64,000 nt of DNA from Adiantum capillus-veneris. Taxonomy: Eukaryota; Streptophyta; Polypodiopsida; Polypodiales; Pteridaceae. Made by a program: the position numbers and the translations under genes. Of this stretch, positions 10,831 to 23,242 are shown one piece after another (the first letter of the stretch is position 1; every line of letters begins with the position of its first letter). The notes below the pieces were generated by a model. That model ran no database searches. It saw only the letters and a program-made list of their open reading frames with translations, and was not told the origin of the DNA. The stretch is taken from NCBI GenBank assembly GCA_014529385.2, contig CM043958.1:147121885-147185884 (forward strand), written 5' to 3'.

Positions 10831-13472
10831 AATAGGAGGTTCAATCAAATCAAGAATAACATCTATATTTTACACATTTTTATCCTTTTGCAATTGTTTT
10901 GTGTAACCAACCCATATCTAGCATACGTATAGACTCTATTTAGAACTCACTTGAGTATACTAAATGAGTTATCGCAACAATGAGTTATCATCAAAGATTA
11001 AGTCCTTGACTTCTTATCTTATCACATCAGTAAAAAACCCCACCATAACTAGCGTTCAACGATGAAAACTTGACTCAAATATGAAGATACTAAACCTAGT
11101 TGCAAGCATATTTACCTTATGGTAAGTAAACTCCAACTAGAGCAATACATGCTTTCTAAATGGATTGCTTGGTGCTAACATACGTGGTTCACATATCCTT
11201 TAGCACAAGATTATGCTTGTAATCTGCATGTCCTCTTTGATAAATGAAAATACTGAGGTGTGTCACTCCCCACCGTTTATAGATAGTCTTCCAAAATGGC
11301 TAGTAAACACGGATCACAGTGCCATACAACATTGATGAGGAATTAACAATGCTATGAATAACCATCTTGGTTAACTTGAGAGATCCACAAACACCCAAAC
11401 CAAGCAATGAACTCTATTGGTGATTGGTAGATAAAAAATTATCCCATAAAGATATTTCACATAGAGTGCAAGATGCTTTACAAGTGACTAATGTCATGAA
11501 TGTGCATGCCGCTTCAAATCAGCCTTTCCTAAACACTAGGGCCCATAACACCTAATGTGCATGCATTTAACAAAAACAAATTCAAACCCACATATCCATG
11601 ATCCTACTTGCCAATGCTTATGGTTGTCGTTATTCTCACAGCTCACAGGGAAAGAACTAAATACTTTCCATGTGAAAGCCGTGAGAATATATTTGAACCA
11701 TTATAGAATATGAAAATTGATCACACCTAGGTACCAAATGAAACATGTTCACTAACAAAAAATAGCTTTTCTAAATTTATAAAACAACCATTGGTGGTTA
11801 AAGTTGTTTAACAACACTTGTACCTTAACAAGTCTGACTACATATCCGACAATTTTTGTCCATTCAAATTGTTCCTAATACAACATGCTCAAAATGGTCT
11901 TATAAACAGATTTTGCTAGCACCTAGGGAATTTTTCGTGACACATAATTGAAATATTAGGCACCAGTGTCAGTCCCAAAGATTCAAATTTTCCACATGTT
12001 GAATTTGTCTCAATAAGGATGTCTAAAAAAAGAACATCCTTCAAGTACGAGATGTACTTGTGTGTGGAGGTAACTATAGACACTCAACGACATGAGTGAG
12101 AGGGACCCTCATTAACCTTGCTCCATTGGCTAAACCATAGTCCTTTCCTAGACCATGTTGTATCCCATGTGACAACATGTGCCAAAGAAAACCTTACGCA
12201 TAGGTCCATGATTGCATAATGCAAAAATGTATTTGGGACACTAGCAAATCATATTTAAAAAGGAAAATAAACCAAATCATATGCATACTTGGAGGTTGAA
12301 CATAACATTCACTTACCCGTAGTCACGTGCACTTTGCAAACCCGAAAGATACAACTGAAAAGATGCCTTATCATAAAACTAGCCTTAAAGAAGTAATATA
12401 TTGGTGACCTACTGAACACTAAATGAAAGATTAGTGGAAAAAAAGCTTTGGAAACTAGTAACCCTGGGTGTTTCCTTTACAATCCAAATCCCTTGGTTAG
12501 CTTCTACAATGTCAAACCGCTTGGCTAGACCTAACAACCAACGATAACGAGCACAATCTATCATGGTCAACAGTGTTTGGAATCAAATGAGAAATTTGAA
12601 TTTGTCCACTACCCCTTGGTAGATTGTGGACTTCGTTCCTTGAAAGTACCACTATGATGAGCTCAAATCATGACTCTCAACACCTATGGAGTGATTGTAT
12701 ATTAGTTGACCACTCCTAGAGACATGATCAATCTTGCAACTAAGCAACAGATTGTCTTTGGTTGGAATATTATTCACAACTAAGTCATGAGAGATTCTTC
12801 TTCCTCCACGAACTGAGGAGAAATATGTGAAATATCCCCAAAGGAAATACTCATACTAGATTTTCTCAGGTGTTTACATAAGAGATTACCTAAGTGGAGG
12901 CTCTCTTAATGTATTCATATCTTCCCATGAATCAATGTCTTGATAGCTAGGCCATGCCTACTTGCTACCCATAAACCATCATTGGGATTGGTTGCACCTT
13001 GTGCATAGATCCAATGATGTAAAGTGTTCACCGTTGTATACATATACAACAATCAAAAGCCCATCTACCAGCCTGAATTCTTCTTGGACAGAGTAGTTGA
13101 TGTTATTGTGGAAGCGTAAGCAATGATGGAGTGGACGTACTGCCATATTATTTGCATGCCATGCATGCATATAAAAAAAGTAGATTGATAATTGCTTTGC
13201 TTCAATGACAGTCTCAACCTTGTGAGCTACTACTATACATGCCTTGTACAATTACACGTGCATGGATACATCACGGTGCATCGTTGCCAAACTTAAATTG
13301 TTAGCTTATATCCACTTAGTGCCAATTATGTGTGCCATTATCCTTGATCTAAAGTCAATGGATAATACCTTGGTACAGAATAGGAGCCTTGCTTTGAATG
13401 AAGGCTGGCAAAGCACGTAAAATTTTGATGGATATTGTCTTTCTCGGCAAAGAAGAATTTGATCGCAAGCTT
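10831..13472. other. Element B internal remnant, no coding recognised
   Basis: About 2.6 kb between the B chromodomain tail and the inner chromovirus LTR. I scanned both strands by eye for gag, RT or integrase motifs and saw none. The minus frame 12979-13251 (90 codons) has no recognisable motif. By position it should be internal sequence of element B, possibly replaced non-coding DNA as in non-autonomous LTR elements. Confidence 0.4.
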
Positions 13473-13625
13473 TGTAAGACTAGGGGAGCTAGTGCCTTAG
13501 AGTCCACCTCCCAACCTCCCACTATATAGCATGGCTCCTAGCCCTTTGCCCTGATTGGACTCCCTTTCCATACTGCCTAGCCTGACCTTGCCCTTGTCTA
13601 GTCTGGCCTTGCCCTTGTCCTGACA
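13473..13625 (-). repeat. Chromovirus 3' LTR (153 bp)
   Basis: It is bounded by TGTAAGAC and CCTGACA on the plus strand. It is about 19 bp longer than the 5' LTR because the CTTGCCCTTGTC unit is duplicated near its right end. It includes a CTATATAG box that could be the promoter TATA element. An LTR this short is unusual for a chromovirus. Confidence 0.9.
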
Positions 13626-13641
13626 TTACTCCCCCCTTAAA
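13626..13641 (-). other. Polypurine tract of the chromovirus
   Basis: On the minus strand TTAAGGGGGGAGTAA sits immediately before the LTR start TGTCAGGAC, as expected for the plus-strand primer of an LTR retroelement. Confidence 0.85.
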
Positions 13642-14939
13642 GAAGAGTTTTCGTCCTCGAAAACAAAAGTGGGAAACTTCTTCTTAAGAACACTAATGTT
13701 TTTCCAAGTGGCGCCTTTCTCAGGTCGATCTTTCCACTTGATTAAGGCTTGTTGACGTACATGATGATGCCTACGTAAATCATGATAGTCGAGAATGCGT
13801 TCAGGTTCATGCGATAAGGTAGGAGGTTCAACGAAATCAACCAAAATCTGTTGGTCAATGACATTGTCATCCCCATGTAACCGCCTACGTAAACGGCTTA
13901 CATGAAACACCGGATGAATACGAGAATGTGTAGGTAGCAATAATTTGTAGGCACGATCACCTTTCGCTTGAATATTTTGAAAGGCCCACAATATTGTGGA
14001 GATAATTTAGGTGTTGGCCCAGTTTTCAAACATTTTGAATGTTCTGGCACACATAAAAATACTTCCTCCCCTTCCTCAAAGGTAACTTGCTGATGTTTCT
14101 CATCAGCGTACTTCTTATACCGATCGTGCGCTTGTCGAACATTCTGACGAGTGAGTTTCAACATATCCATGTGGTCTTGGAGAAAATCCTTAACCTGTTG
14201 GAGTTTTTCGGTTGCCAACCCCACCGTAATAGGTGACCTAGGTTGAAAAACATACATGAGCATGAAAGGACTAAATCCAGTTGTGACATGCTTAGCACTA
14301 TTGTAGGCAAACTCAAGAATAGGTAAATATTCTTCCCAGTCTAACTGTTTCTTGCTAACATATGCTCTTAGCATATCGTCTAGCACTTGGTTAACTCGTT
14401 CAGTCTGCCCATCTATTTTAGGATGATCGGCTGTACTGAGGTTTACTTGTGTACAAATTGTTTGAACCCATCCCTCCAAAAATGACTGTTGAACTTGGGA
14501 TCACGATCAGTGACAATGTTACTTGGCAAACCATACAACTTGTATAGATTGTCCACAAATAACTTGGCTAGTTCTGGAGTCTTAATCGTTGATTTGGTTT
14601 GAATAAACTTACATAGTTTAGTCAACTGTTCTACGACCACCCATACCGAGTCATGACCTCGTACAGTGGTTGGTAAACCCATAATAAAATCCATAGAGAT
14701 ACTTTCCCATTTACCATTGGGAATCTCCAAAGGATGTAAGAGTCCTCCTGCTTGTAGGCGCTCTGCTTTCTTAACTTGACATTTTTGGCAATGCAAGACA
14801 TAATCTTGAACAAAGCCATGTAAACCTGGCCAGTAAGCTGTCGTCGTACGAGAGCATAAGTATTTCTAATACCTAGGTGCCCTGCACTTGGACTATCATG
14901 ACATTCATAAAGAATTTGGCGCTGAATGTCTGTGTCCAT
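13626..14939 (-). pseudogene. Chromovirus integrase with C-terminal chromodomain
   Basis: Read on the minus strand: the HHCC zinc-binding region has HDSPSAGHLG in frame 14939-14631 and CQKCQVKKAE in frame 14796-14443. The catalytic core has SMDFIMGLP (first Asp), NIVTDRDPKFNSHFW (second Asp) and ERVNQVLDDMLRAY (Glu) in frame 14479-13898. The GPFKIF tail follows. After another frame change come FHVSRLRRRL and the chromodomain, ERILDYH...ALIKWKDRP...ATWKNISV (frame 13991-13626). All three catalytic residues survive, but at least three frameshifts split the protein. Chromodomains direct such elements to heterochromatin, which fits the nested setting. Confidence 0.88.
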
Positions 14940-15002
14940 CAGTACACAAACTCTCCCCTTATGGAGTAGGTACCCATTTTCGATGGTGGTGAAATGCTTC
15001 CA

Positions 15003-16332
15003 TCACTGCAGTTCATCACTTGATAGAGGAGAACTATGTGTGGAGGTTAATGCTACACTAACATCATTGGAGTGAGAAGGATCCCTCATTTGTACATGGC
15101 TCCACACTTTGGAATATGCGTCATCATGCTCATATTTGCCCTTTAGAGAATCCAAAAATTCACTACGAAGTTCCGTGAACAAGAGAGAATTGATTTCTGG
15201 CATACGACTTAGAGCATCAGTCACCACATTGTATCGTCCTTTATAATACCGGAGCTTGGCGTCATATTCTTGAAAAATCTCGGTCCACCTGGCTTTCCGA
15301 CCCTTCAAATCAGTTTCTTGTGTAAACCATTTGATGCTTTCATGGTCAAACACAATCTCAAACCGAGCACCGTACAAATAATGCCGCCATGTTTTTAAGG
15401 CAGACATTATTGCATAGAGTTGGCGTTCATAAGCAGAGTAGTTATGTTGTGTTGCATCAAGATTCTTTCTTTCAAATGCAATTGGCCGTCCGGCTTGTAA
15501 TAGGACTGCTCCAATAGCATGGTCACTGGCATCCGTTTCCGTTTCCAAAACGAATGGTTTCAAAGGATCTACAATAGCTAGTATTGGAGTTGTAGCTAAT
15601 GCATCCTGGAGCGTATCGAAACTATGTTGTTGAGTGGGTCCCCATTGAAAAGCTTTGCCTTTGCCTTTCAGTTGGTCCGTCATGGGAACAACAATATTAG
15701 CATTGTTTTTAACGAACCTTCAATAAAAACATGCAAATCCTTAAAAAATCTGGCCCAAGATAGTGAATTTCTTCTTTAAAAAAAAAACACTTAGATTCCT
15801 TGGCATATAATTTATTTGTTCGTAACAATTGGAACACCTGTCTCATAAGTTGTAAGTGTTCTTCTTCAGAAGCATTGTATACTAGAATGTCATCGAGAAA
15901 AATGATGACAAATTTGCCCAAATACGGCTTCAAGAGAGTATCCATGAGTGTCATGAATGTTGCGGGTGCATTGGTTAACCCAAAGGGCATAACCAAAAAC
16001 TCATAGTGTCCAAACCTTGTTTGGAATGCAATTTTGGGTTTATCAGCAAGTCGAATACGGACTTGGTGATAACCTGACCGCAAGTCTATTTTCGTAAATA
16101 TACGAGCATGAGTGAGTTTGTCGAACAACTCATCCACGTGTGGCAATGGGTACTTGTTCTTAACAGTAACCGCATTTAAGCCACGGTAGTCTACGCACAT
16201 ACGCATACTGTCATCTTTTTTCTTCACTAATAGGATAGGAGAATCCCATGGTGAAGAACTGGGTTGTATGAACCCTCTGCTAAGGTAGTCAGCGGACTGA
16301 CGTTCCACCTCAGCATCTTTAGAGTAACTCAT
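15003..16332 (-). pseudogene. Chromovirus reverse transcriptase and RNase H
   Basis: Frame 16332-15709 carries RT: a palm start [52 protein letters not shown] and the catalytic FLDDIL, a variant of YVDD that keeps both aspartates. Frame 15683-15003 carries RNase H: TDASDHAIGAVL, RQLYAIMSALKTWRHYL, FDHESIKWF and a tether ending VVTDALSRMPE. The two frames are offset near 15690-15710, where the RT connection region loses register. Both cores are otherwise well kept. Sequence style and order match chromoviruses. Confidence 0.9.
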
Positions 16333-16335
16333 GCG

Positions 16336-17134
16336 CTAGGGAGGTTTACTGACAGGTTTACTGCCTGCAACCACATCGATGCTATGTTGCACCGATCGTG
16401 TCGGTGGTAATCCTGGTGGCAAATTATTAGGAAAAAAATCATGAAATTCCTTTGATAAATTGTTTAACTCACTAGCAACTTTTGCTTGTTGGGAAGAAGT
16501 AGCCATTGGTGGAAGAGATGAGAGAGAAGCATGCGGCGTTGAGGAACATTCAACCCATTCAATGTTAGAGAGAAAATAAGACAATGAGTAACACAATAAA
16601 ACTTGATCTATTTCATTATCAAAAACGAGCTGCATAAGTTCAGCTATACATATCAATGGTGAAGAAGGTATATCCTTCTCTCCTAACAGCAACACATATG
16701 CGCCATGCCAATTCGAACATCAAGCTATTGTGCTCATAGCTACGCTTCAATGATGGTCCTAGGCTATGCAACCATTCCCTACCAAGGACCACGTCTGCCC
16801 TCTCCATGTTCATAACCTGAAAATCCAAGGATGTGGAGTAGCTTTGTACTTCCAACGGAACAGCTCAAACTTGAGTATCCCAGAGTTCGGTATCGTGTCC
16901 GTTCATCATTGCTACCTTGTAGCGGTGGGTACTCGTCGTTTTAGGCAATTTGAGCTTTTTCAGCAATGCATAATTGATAAAATTTTGAGTAGCACCATCA
17001 TCTACCAATATATGCACCTTGTACCCTTGCAGAGATCCGTGCATAAGTACTAGTGCATGTGGTCCAAAGGTCGATTGCCACATGGAAGCTGTGAGATAGC
17101 ATTCATGCACCACCTCGGTGTGTGTTACTTCCAC
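16336..17134 (-). pseudogene. Chromovirus aspartic protease and pro-RT spacer
   Basis: Frame 17134-16865 contains HILVDDGATQNFI, the retropepsin active site with DDG in place of the commoner DSG, followed by ALLKKLKLP. Frame 16855-16640 continues the fold with MERADVVLGREWLHSLGP, the second conserved protease block. Frame 16695-16336 ends with FPNNLPPGLPPTRSVQHSID, the usual lead-in to gypsy RT. The three frames overlap or are offset, so at least two frameshifts are present. Confidence 0.85.
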
Positions 17135-18322
17135 TGTAGAGAATCATGAGGAAGACTCAAGAGGCAACAGTTGCACCATCTGCATTGCTTTCTCCTTGCC
17201 ATGAGTAGCAGATTTCCCCTTCGAACAATCCTTTTTTCCATGACCGCTTCCTAAACATTGAAAACATAATTTTTTTAAATTAGCTTTATCAAAGTCCTCA
17301 GGATAGAGAGGACCCCTGGACCCCTTGGGTTTTTTAGAGCTTTTAAATTGGCTACTATAAATTTCCTTTTATTCTGCCCGTACTGTGTGCGTGTATTACC
17401 ATGTGTATTAGTAGGCACGTGATTATGATGTGACTTCTTTTCATCTGGATCATCGACAATATGTGCTTTCACTATGGCTTTCTCAAGTGTTTTAGGGTCT
17501 TGGGTCTTGACGATGTTCTTAAGCTTTGGCGTCAGACCACGGATAAACCCACGTACTTGTTGAAAGGTGTCTAGGCCTTCCAACTTGAGGATAACATCCG
17601 ATAGTGAGATATATATTCAAGTAATGATGGGTATTGGCGCATGAAACACGTGTCCCAAGCCATCCAATTCCAATCTGTCTCATTTGTAGGCAAGAATTCT
17701 TTGTGAAACATAGTTTCAAAAACTGCCCAACTTTGTGGTATGATATTCTTCTCAATGAGAGACATCCACCATTTGTACGCCTTGCCTTCCAGAGTTAAAC
17801 TTGTTTACAGTGCTCTGACTGCGTCCGGAGTATGCCGTAAGGCGTGAATTCCATCCCACTTGTTGAGAAAGATATTCACTGCATCCTTATTGCGATCACG
17901 GTCTTCTCCCTTAAAAGTTGGTGGTTTGGTGTTTTTCAACAAGTCATCCACCTGTTTTGCAGTGACAGTGTGCAAAGCATCGGCAGATGGACCTTGCCGT
18001 GATCAGAAGGGCCTTGCCCCTGTGTAGCAACGTGCTCATGCATGTGCGTGTCAGGAGGACCCTTGGACTATTGTTGCATTAATTGGATTACTAATGTCGA
18101 TAATTTAGTGACGTTTTCATTTAAAGATGCAAAATTTCCTTTCATGACTGATATGTGTGTCTGAAGTGCACGAAATTCTTAAATATCAAGCAGTTCATAA
18201 GTGTCGTCACCCGCCATAGCTTTGCGGGCACTCTTCATGAGAGCATCTGGCCCCGAGCCATTACGGACAGGATCAGGTGTATTATGCTCAAAATCAAAAG
18301 TCATATTGATATTGGAATCCAT
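17135..18322 (-). pseudogene. Chromovirus gag
   Basis: A minus-strand ATG at 18322 opens MDSNINMTFDFEHN and runs 47 codons to an in-frame TAA at 18179-18181. Further down, frames 17765-17519 and 17583-17275 hold capsid-like sequence (QQVRGFIRGLTPKLKNIV). A zinc knuckle CFQCLGSGHGKKDC of the form CX2CX4HX4C is read at about 17225-17266, followed by a Lys-rich tail. The capsid region is the most decayed part of this element, with several stops. Confidence 0.75.
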
Positions 18323-18850
18323 GGCGACAAAGTGCAGTGGAAGGAATAGCCAGAAAAATACGCGATTTCAAGAAGATGTTCCGTAAATGTACGATGCACC
18401 GCAAAAGTTAATTAGCCTTGCTAATTACGTCGATTGTCCAAGTCGAAATCGATCCGAAATTTCAGCCGTGAAGGTACTCAATTTGAACACGTTGTAGCCG
18501 AATTGAGTGTAAGTGGTATTGCTTTCGACCACAATCAATATGAGAAATACCGTCGCCAATGAATTCCCTTGAGAAGCTTTATCGAATTGCTAGTTTTTTG
18601 CAGCAGCATGCAGGCAATTTGTGTACATGCCGTGTAATTTCCGGCCCTGTCTTCGATCCAATTCTGATCTGTGCTCACAAAATCTGGGGGTCGGAGCTTG
18701 TTACTCGCTACGGGGTGTGTATCACCCCTACCACCAATTTTTAATTCCTAAGGCCATGGGCCTTAGGCATTTAGATGTGAACTCCTAACTCCAAAATTCC
18801 ATCATTGAGAGTAGGTAGCGCGTGAGAGCTTGGGAAGATGAGGGGAGTCG
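18323..18850 (-). other. Chromovirus 5' leader, part adjoining gag
   Basis: Untranslated leader between the gag start and the insertion point of the 20-kb element. Its other half is at 39013-39257. It has the stops and low coding potential expected of a leader. Confidence 0.7.
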
Positions 18851-18855
18851 GCGTG
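18851..18855. other. Target-site duplication GCGTG, left copy
   Basis: It is identical to 39008-39012 and directly abuts the outer ends of the 20-kb element. It marks insertion into the chromovirus leader. Confidence 0.92.
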
Positions 18856-19787
18856 TGTTGGCGGATACGGCGCGACGGAAGTCAGCACAGCGAGAACTCA
18901 CCTAACAAGATTTGTCAGCTAAGGATGAAGCTCGACCCACAGGCGCGTGGAAGCAAGCATAGGGTGTCAACCTACACTTGACCGACTATTGACTAGTTCC
19001 TATAGAGGTCTCTACCCAATGTCTAAGTTATAGCTTTCAAGAGTACACAAGAGGAGATTTCCTACAACGCTTTCAAGAGCCAAATACCCATCAAATGTTC
19101 TCGAAATGCTACGGAACTTGAGGGAAATCCTATTAACACCAATAGGTCACTCTCCCTAAGATCCATGAACCAAAACTCCAACCCTAAACACCCAGTGTAA
19201 AATCACGTAAGATGTCTAGTCAAAATTTACAGGTCAACGTTTTTGAAACTAAAGTGCCTAATGTGTAGCTCTACTCATTGCAAACGTGTGGATATACTGA
19301 AATGCAAAAATGGACAACTTATGCTCACCGAATCAACAGGTATAGCTCGTGGATCGATCTCGCAAAACCAGGCCGTACACCTGCAATGTAGGTGTTGGCG
19401 CGTAGCTCTCTCCGGGGGCAACACGCTGCACTTCTCCACACTCAATTCCGACCACTAGTGTGCGCGTAGCGTCAAGATAAACTCTCACTCTCTCTCTCAC
19501 ACAGAGTACGCTCAACTCACAGAGACAAAACTTATAAAAATGACAAAGGGGTTTTTGCATTAAGGTCAAAAGTGGTATAAATACCTTACAATCTCAAACC
19601 CTAATGTTCCAATTTAACCATTTACTCAGTCTAAATGTTAAAAATGGGATACAATTTGGAAGCTTCTGTAAGCCCCACTATTTACAAAGGTGAAATGACG
19701 GTTTCTTCTCAATTAAGGAATAATTACAAAGGAAATTAGTATCCCGCCGGGCAATCATCCTCCATTGGGTGTGTCCAGCCGCTAACA
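18856..19787 (-). repeat. 3' LTR of the 20-kb element (932 bp)
   Basis: It aligns along its whole length with 38062-39007. It is bounded by TGTT...AACA and preceded on the coding strand by the polypurine tract. It lacks the short GTGGAAGCAAGC duplication present in the other LTR. Half of the palindromic motif (GTAAGATGTCTA) is detectable near 19207. Confidence 0.93.
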
Positions 19788-19802
19788 CTCCCCCCCTCCT
19801 AG
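19788..19802 (-). other. Polypurine tract of the 20-kb element
   Basis: The minus strand reads TAGGAGGGGGGAG immediately before the LTR start. It is the expected plus-strand primer site. Confidence 0.85.
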
Positions 19803-19839
19803 ATCATGTCATCCCCGACATGAGAGTAGAGCTGATTCT

Positions 19840-22800
19840 TCAGTGGAGGCTTTCGCGCATCTTCAGAATAGACTCATACCGTGCATGCTGGGCCAGTAAT
19901 GTAGGGCTGAATATTTCTGTATCGATGATGGTGAAGAAATCGGTGTAGAAGGCTTCTTCAAAGGCCTGGAGATGGTAAGAGGGCAAAAAAATTATTCGGT
20001 GGTAGAGGGCATGTATCACCTCATGGGAAGGCTGAGCAGACAGTTCATATGCACATCTATATGTGTCTTGGAAGAAGAATATGTTGTCTGTTGCCTGTCT
20101 AGGTTTAAAGATCTCAAAAACTGCCAGAAGGGTTTTACATATTTTCCTGAGCATGATGCAAGAGAGGTTAGGAGAGCCAGTGAACAATTTAATGGTGCCC
20201 GTTAGGGTTTTCACCACGTATTGCTTGCTCATTCTCTCGCCTGCCTTCAAGCCTGGAAGCTTTGGGTAGTTGAGCCACGTGGGGTGGCTTTTCTTTAGCA
20301 ACTCTTGTTCTTTTCAGGTCCGCATCCTTGGTAGAGGGAAAAAGCTAAGGTTGTCTTTGATTATTTTAGGCGCCTCTACCAGATGTACTAAATACTGTGG
20401 GTATTTAGTTAGCCATGCCTTTCTCCATTTTGGCTGAGAGTCCACAATAAGCTTAACACCTTTTGGTTTGGAGATATCTTCTTCGTATAGTGGCACTATC
20501 GGCTCCTCTTTAATCCTCTTGTTTATTGTAGCAGCTTCGTACTTCAGAAGAGGATATGGGAGAGAGGGTTGTAGCCATTCATGTCGAACGACATTTGCAT
20601 CTAATTTCTGAATGGTCATAGACTTCAATACCCTCTGCTCCCACTCCATTGCTTCTTTGGCGGTGTCTTTTAGTGCCGCTTCTATTGTCTTTTGTAGATT
20701 TTCTTCTTCTTCTTGTGTCAGATCCCAGGGCTCTTGGGATGGTCCCACAAGGATGTCCTCTTGCATTGTTGTGTCCGCTAGATCTGACACATTGTCTATG
20801 TCAATTCCTTCCATTGCTGCTGGCCCTGTGCTCAAGTGTGTCTCTTCAGTCTGCTGTTTGCCTTTTAGCTCATCAATCTGCTTCTGATATGCTTTCTTTT
20901 CCTGTTCAGCTTGATCCCCCATGGTCACTAAAAGGTCGTTCTCAGCATTGGCTTTCTCAGCCTCTTCTAGCTTCTTCCTGGTGTCTTCATTTTCAGTTTG
21001 CATCATCTTTAGATCCTCATCCATCTTCTTTTTCAAGGCTGCTAGCTCATCTTTCATGGCCTTGTTCTCATCCTCCAAACGGCTTTGCATCACTAGGGAG
21101 TCCTCGGCCAGCATCAATCTTCGTCTCTTCTCTAGTGTCAACTCCTTTTGGAGTTCTTTCATCTGTACTTCGTACATATCCTTCTCTGAAGCACTGCTAG
21201 TTGAGGTAGCGGCTCTGACTCTGCCCGGAGATGCCCTTAACCTCTGGATTGTCTGATCTTTCACTTTTATTTGATCTTTTAGCTCTATAACTTCGTCCTG
21301 GCTGGCCTCATGTTCTAGCTCAGCTTTCTTCTTATCATTCATCAAAATCTCCACTTCTTTGGACTCATCAGCAAGCTGGAGTGTCAAGTTGTCTCTTTCT
21401 TTCTCCGCATCCGTCAGTGATTTGCTAATTTTCTTGTACTCCTTCTCTGCTCTTTGAAGCTTTTGGTCTGCTGCTTGACTCTGACTTTCCAGCTCTTGGC
21501 ATCTTTTTAGTGCCGCGTTTAGATCAGCTTGTAGCTTGGCTTGCTTATGTGTGTTCTCTTGGTCCTGCTTTTGTAGCGAGTCCACCTCGGCTTTGATTTG
21601 AACTTCATTTGCTTTGAGATTATCAATTTCACTCTCAGTGGCCATAAATCTTGCTCTGAGCCCAGTGAGTCTTTGCATCACTTCATCCTAATCATTGGCT
21701 TGTGGTTGTAAATCCGTTGTATCTGTGGCCATTTCCTTCAACTCCACCAATCGAGGGCTCATCATATATTCTTTGGGTCTAGGATGGTGGAGGGTTGTAT
21801 TCTCAGCTTGATGGTGGAGTTGGTTGCTTCTTCTTGAAGTCCCGATCAGCCTTTGTTTTCCTCTCTCTTTCTTGCCCTTCCTGCTCTTCTAGCAGTTGTC
21901 GTCTTACATCATCAACTTCTTCTTCGGTAAAAGGTATATTTGGGATATTCTCAGCTGTAGCATCTAAGACCTCGAAATTATTTATATAATCTTCAAAGAG
22001 ATCTCTTTGAGTTCTTCAAGAAGATCCAGACATAGCCTCAAATGAGGGCTTCCATAATTCGCTCAGACCCCCTTTTAGCATCCTCTCAGCTCTGAAACTC
22101 TCCATTAGTCTTTCCAGCCTTGCTGCTTTCTGTGACTTTGTTTCCTTTACTGGCACCTGTAGAGTCTCTTTCTTCCCCTTCTTGGGCTGTGGAGGCTCTT
22201 TTGGCACTGTCTCTAAACGACGCTTCAACCTTGTGGCTACCCTTGGAGCCTTAGGAGGCTCTTCTTCTTTGTCTTCCTTCAGCTTGAGCCAATCCCTTGG
22301 CATGCAATGATCCATAGATGACTTTGGTTATCAACTCACCAGGCACAATATAAGTGGGATTTTTGGTCCCCATTTTCACAGGTTGTCGTGAATGTAAGCG
22401 GCATAGTTTATCTCCCTCGGGTGTCTCTTCTGCATCGCCCAAGTGAAAGTGGTGGCAATAGCTCCAGGTGGCATCCTGTATTTTTGTGGTCGCTTGGTAC
22501 ACATGTGGAAGTACTGATTGTATAATTGGCTCATGATGGCCACCTTTGGGTTTGCATATCTTCAAATGTATAGTTATTTTTCTTCTCTGAGTAGACCTTA
22601 ATGTCATCCCGCCTCTTAGTCACAATGTCTCCTTTGTTAGAGAGGTCAAGTGCTGTTGCCACCACCTTCTCTGTGATGACAATCATCGTATTAGGCTTGC
22701 CTTGCAGATCTGTAACTCTCGCTATGCTGTCCTCTTTGATTGTGGTGACAAATTTCCACACTCTTTTAACATCAATCCCTGCTGGCAAGGCTTCAAAGTA

Positions 22801-23076
22801 ATTGTGGAGATCCAGTTTCTCCAAGTAGTCCTCCATCTTGCTCCTGACAAATTCATTGAGCTCTTGAGGGATCATGGGTAGCTCCATTGCATTTCCCTCC
22901 GGATCTTTAAACACTCTTTGGTAGATTCTCAGATCATTGGTTTCTAATAGGTCATCTTGAATCCAAGTGCTTGTGGGCTTTAGGGTTCCCTATGGGATAA
23001 CAAAAGGCTCCACTTCTTCTAAGTAGTCCTTGATAGTCATCCTCTTCTTCTTTGTAGGCGACTTTGTGGCTGCCAT
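19840..23076 (-). pseudogene. Accessory ORF in env position: N-terminal domain, Lys-rich linker, coiled coil, C-terminal domain
   Basis: About 1,080 codons lie between integrase and the PPT, in sense with pol. The ATG at 23076 opens MAATKSPTKKKRM, with an in-frame TAG at 22990-22992. A globular part follows (EFVRSKMEDYLEKL, RVTDLQGKPNTMIVITEKVV, frame 22914-22531), continuing after a frameshift near 22540 toward IHDNL. Frame 22315-22016 is Lys/Pro-rich and could act as a nuclear signal. The 455-codon frame 21681-20314 is heptad-rich coiled coil (about residues 10-280), then acidic, then globular. One TGA (20314-20316) separates it, in the same frame, from 153 further codons ending at 19840. 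I recognise no enzyme motif, signal peptide or membrane segment, so an envelope role is not supported. The N-terminal part distantly suggests plant transposon-associated domains; unproven. Confidence 0.7.
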
Positions 23077-23242
23077 GGATCATGTTGCACTCAGTAGTCC
23101 AAAGTTAGTGTTTTTTACAAATTAGCTGAGAAACTGAGTTCTGACTACCCAAATGACTTGGAAATTGAAATAAGAACTCAAAAGGGACTAGGGAAACCAT
23201 GCATGTGCCCACATTAGATTTTTGGATGAAAAATAAGCATGT

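Noticed and set aside
20612-21256. Forward open frames (up to 183 codons) opposite the coiled-coil gene
   Set aside because: They are the antisense of a Lys/Glu-rich coiled coil, giving Ser/Leu/Phe-rich nonsense typical of shadows.
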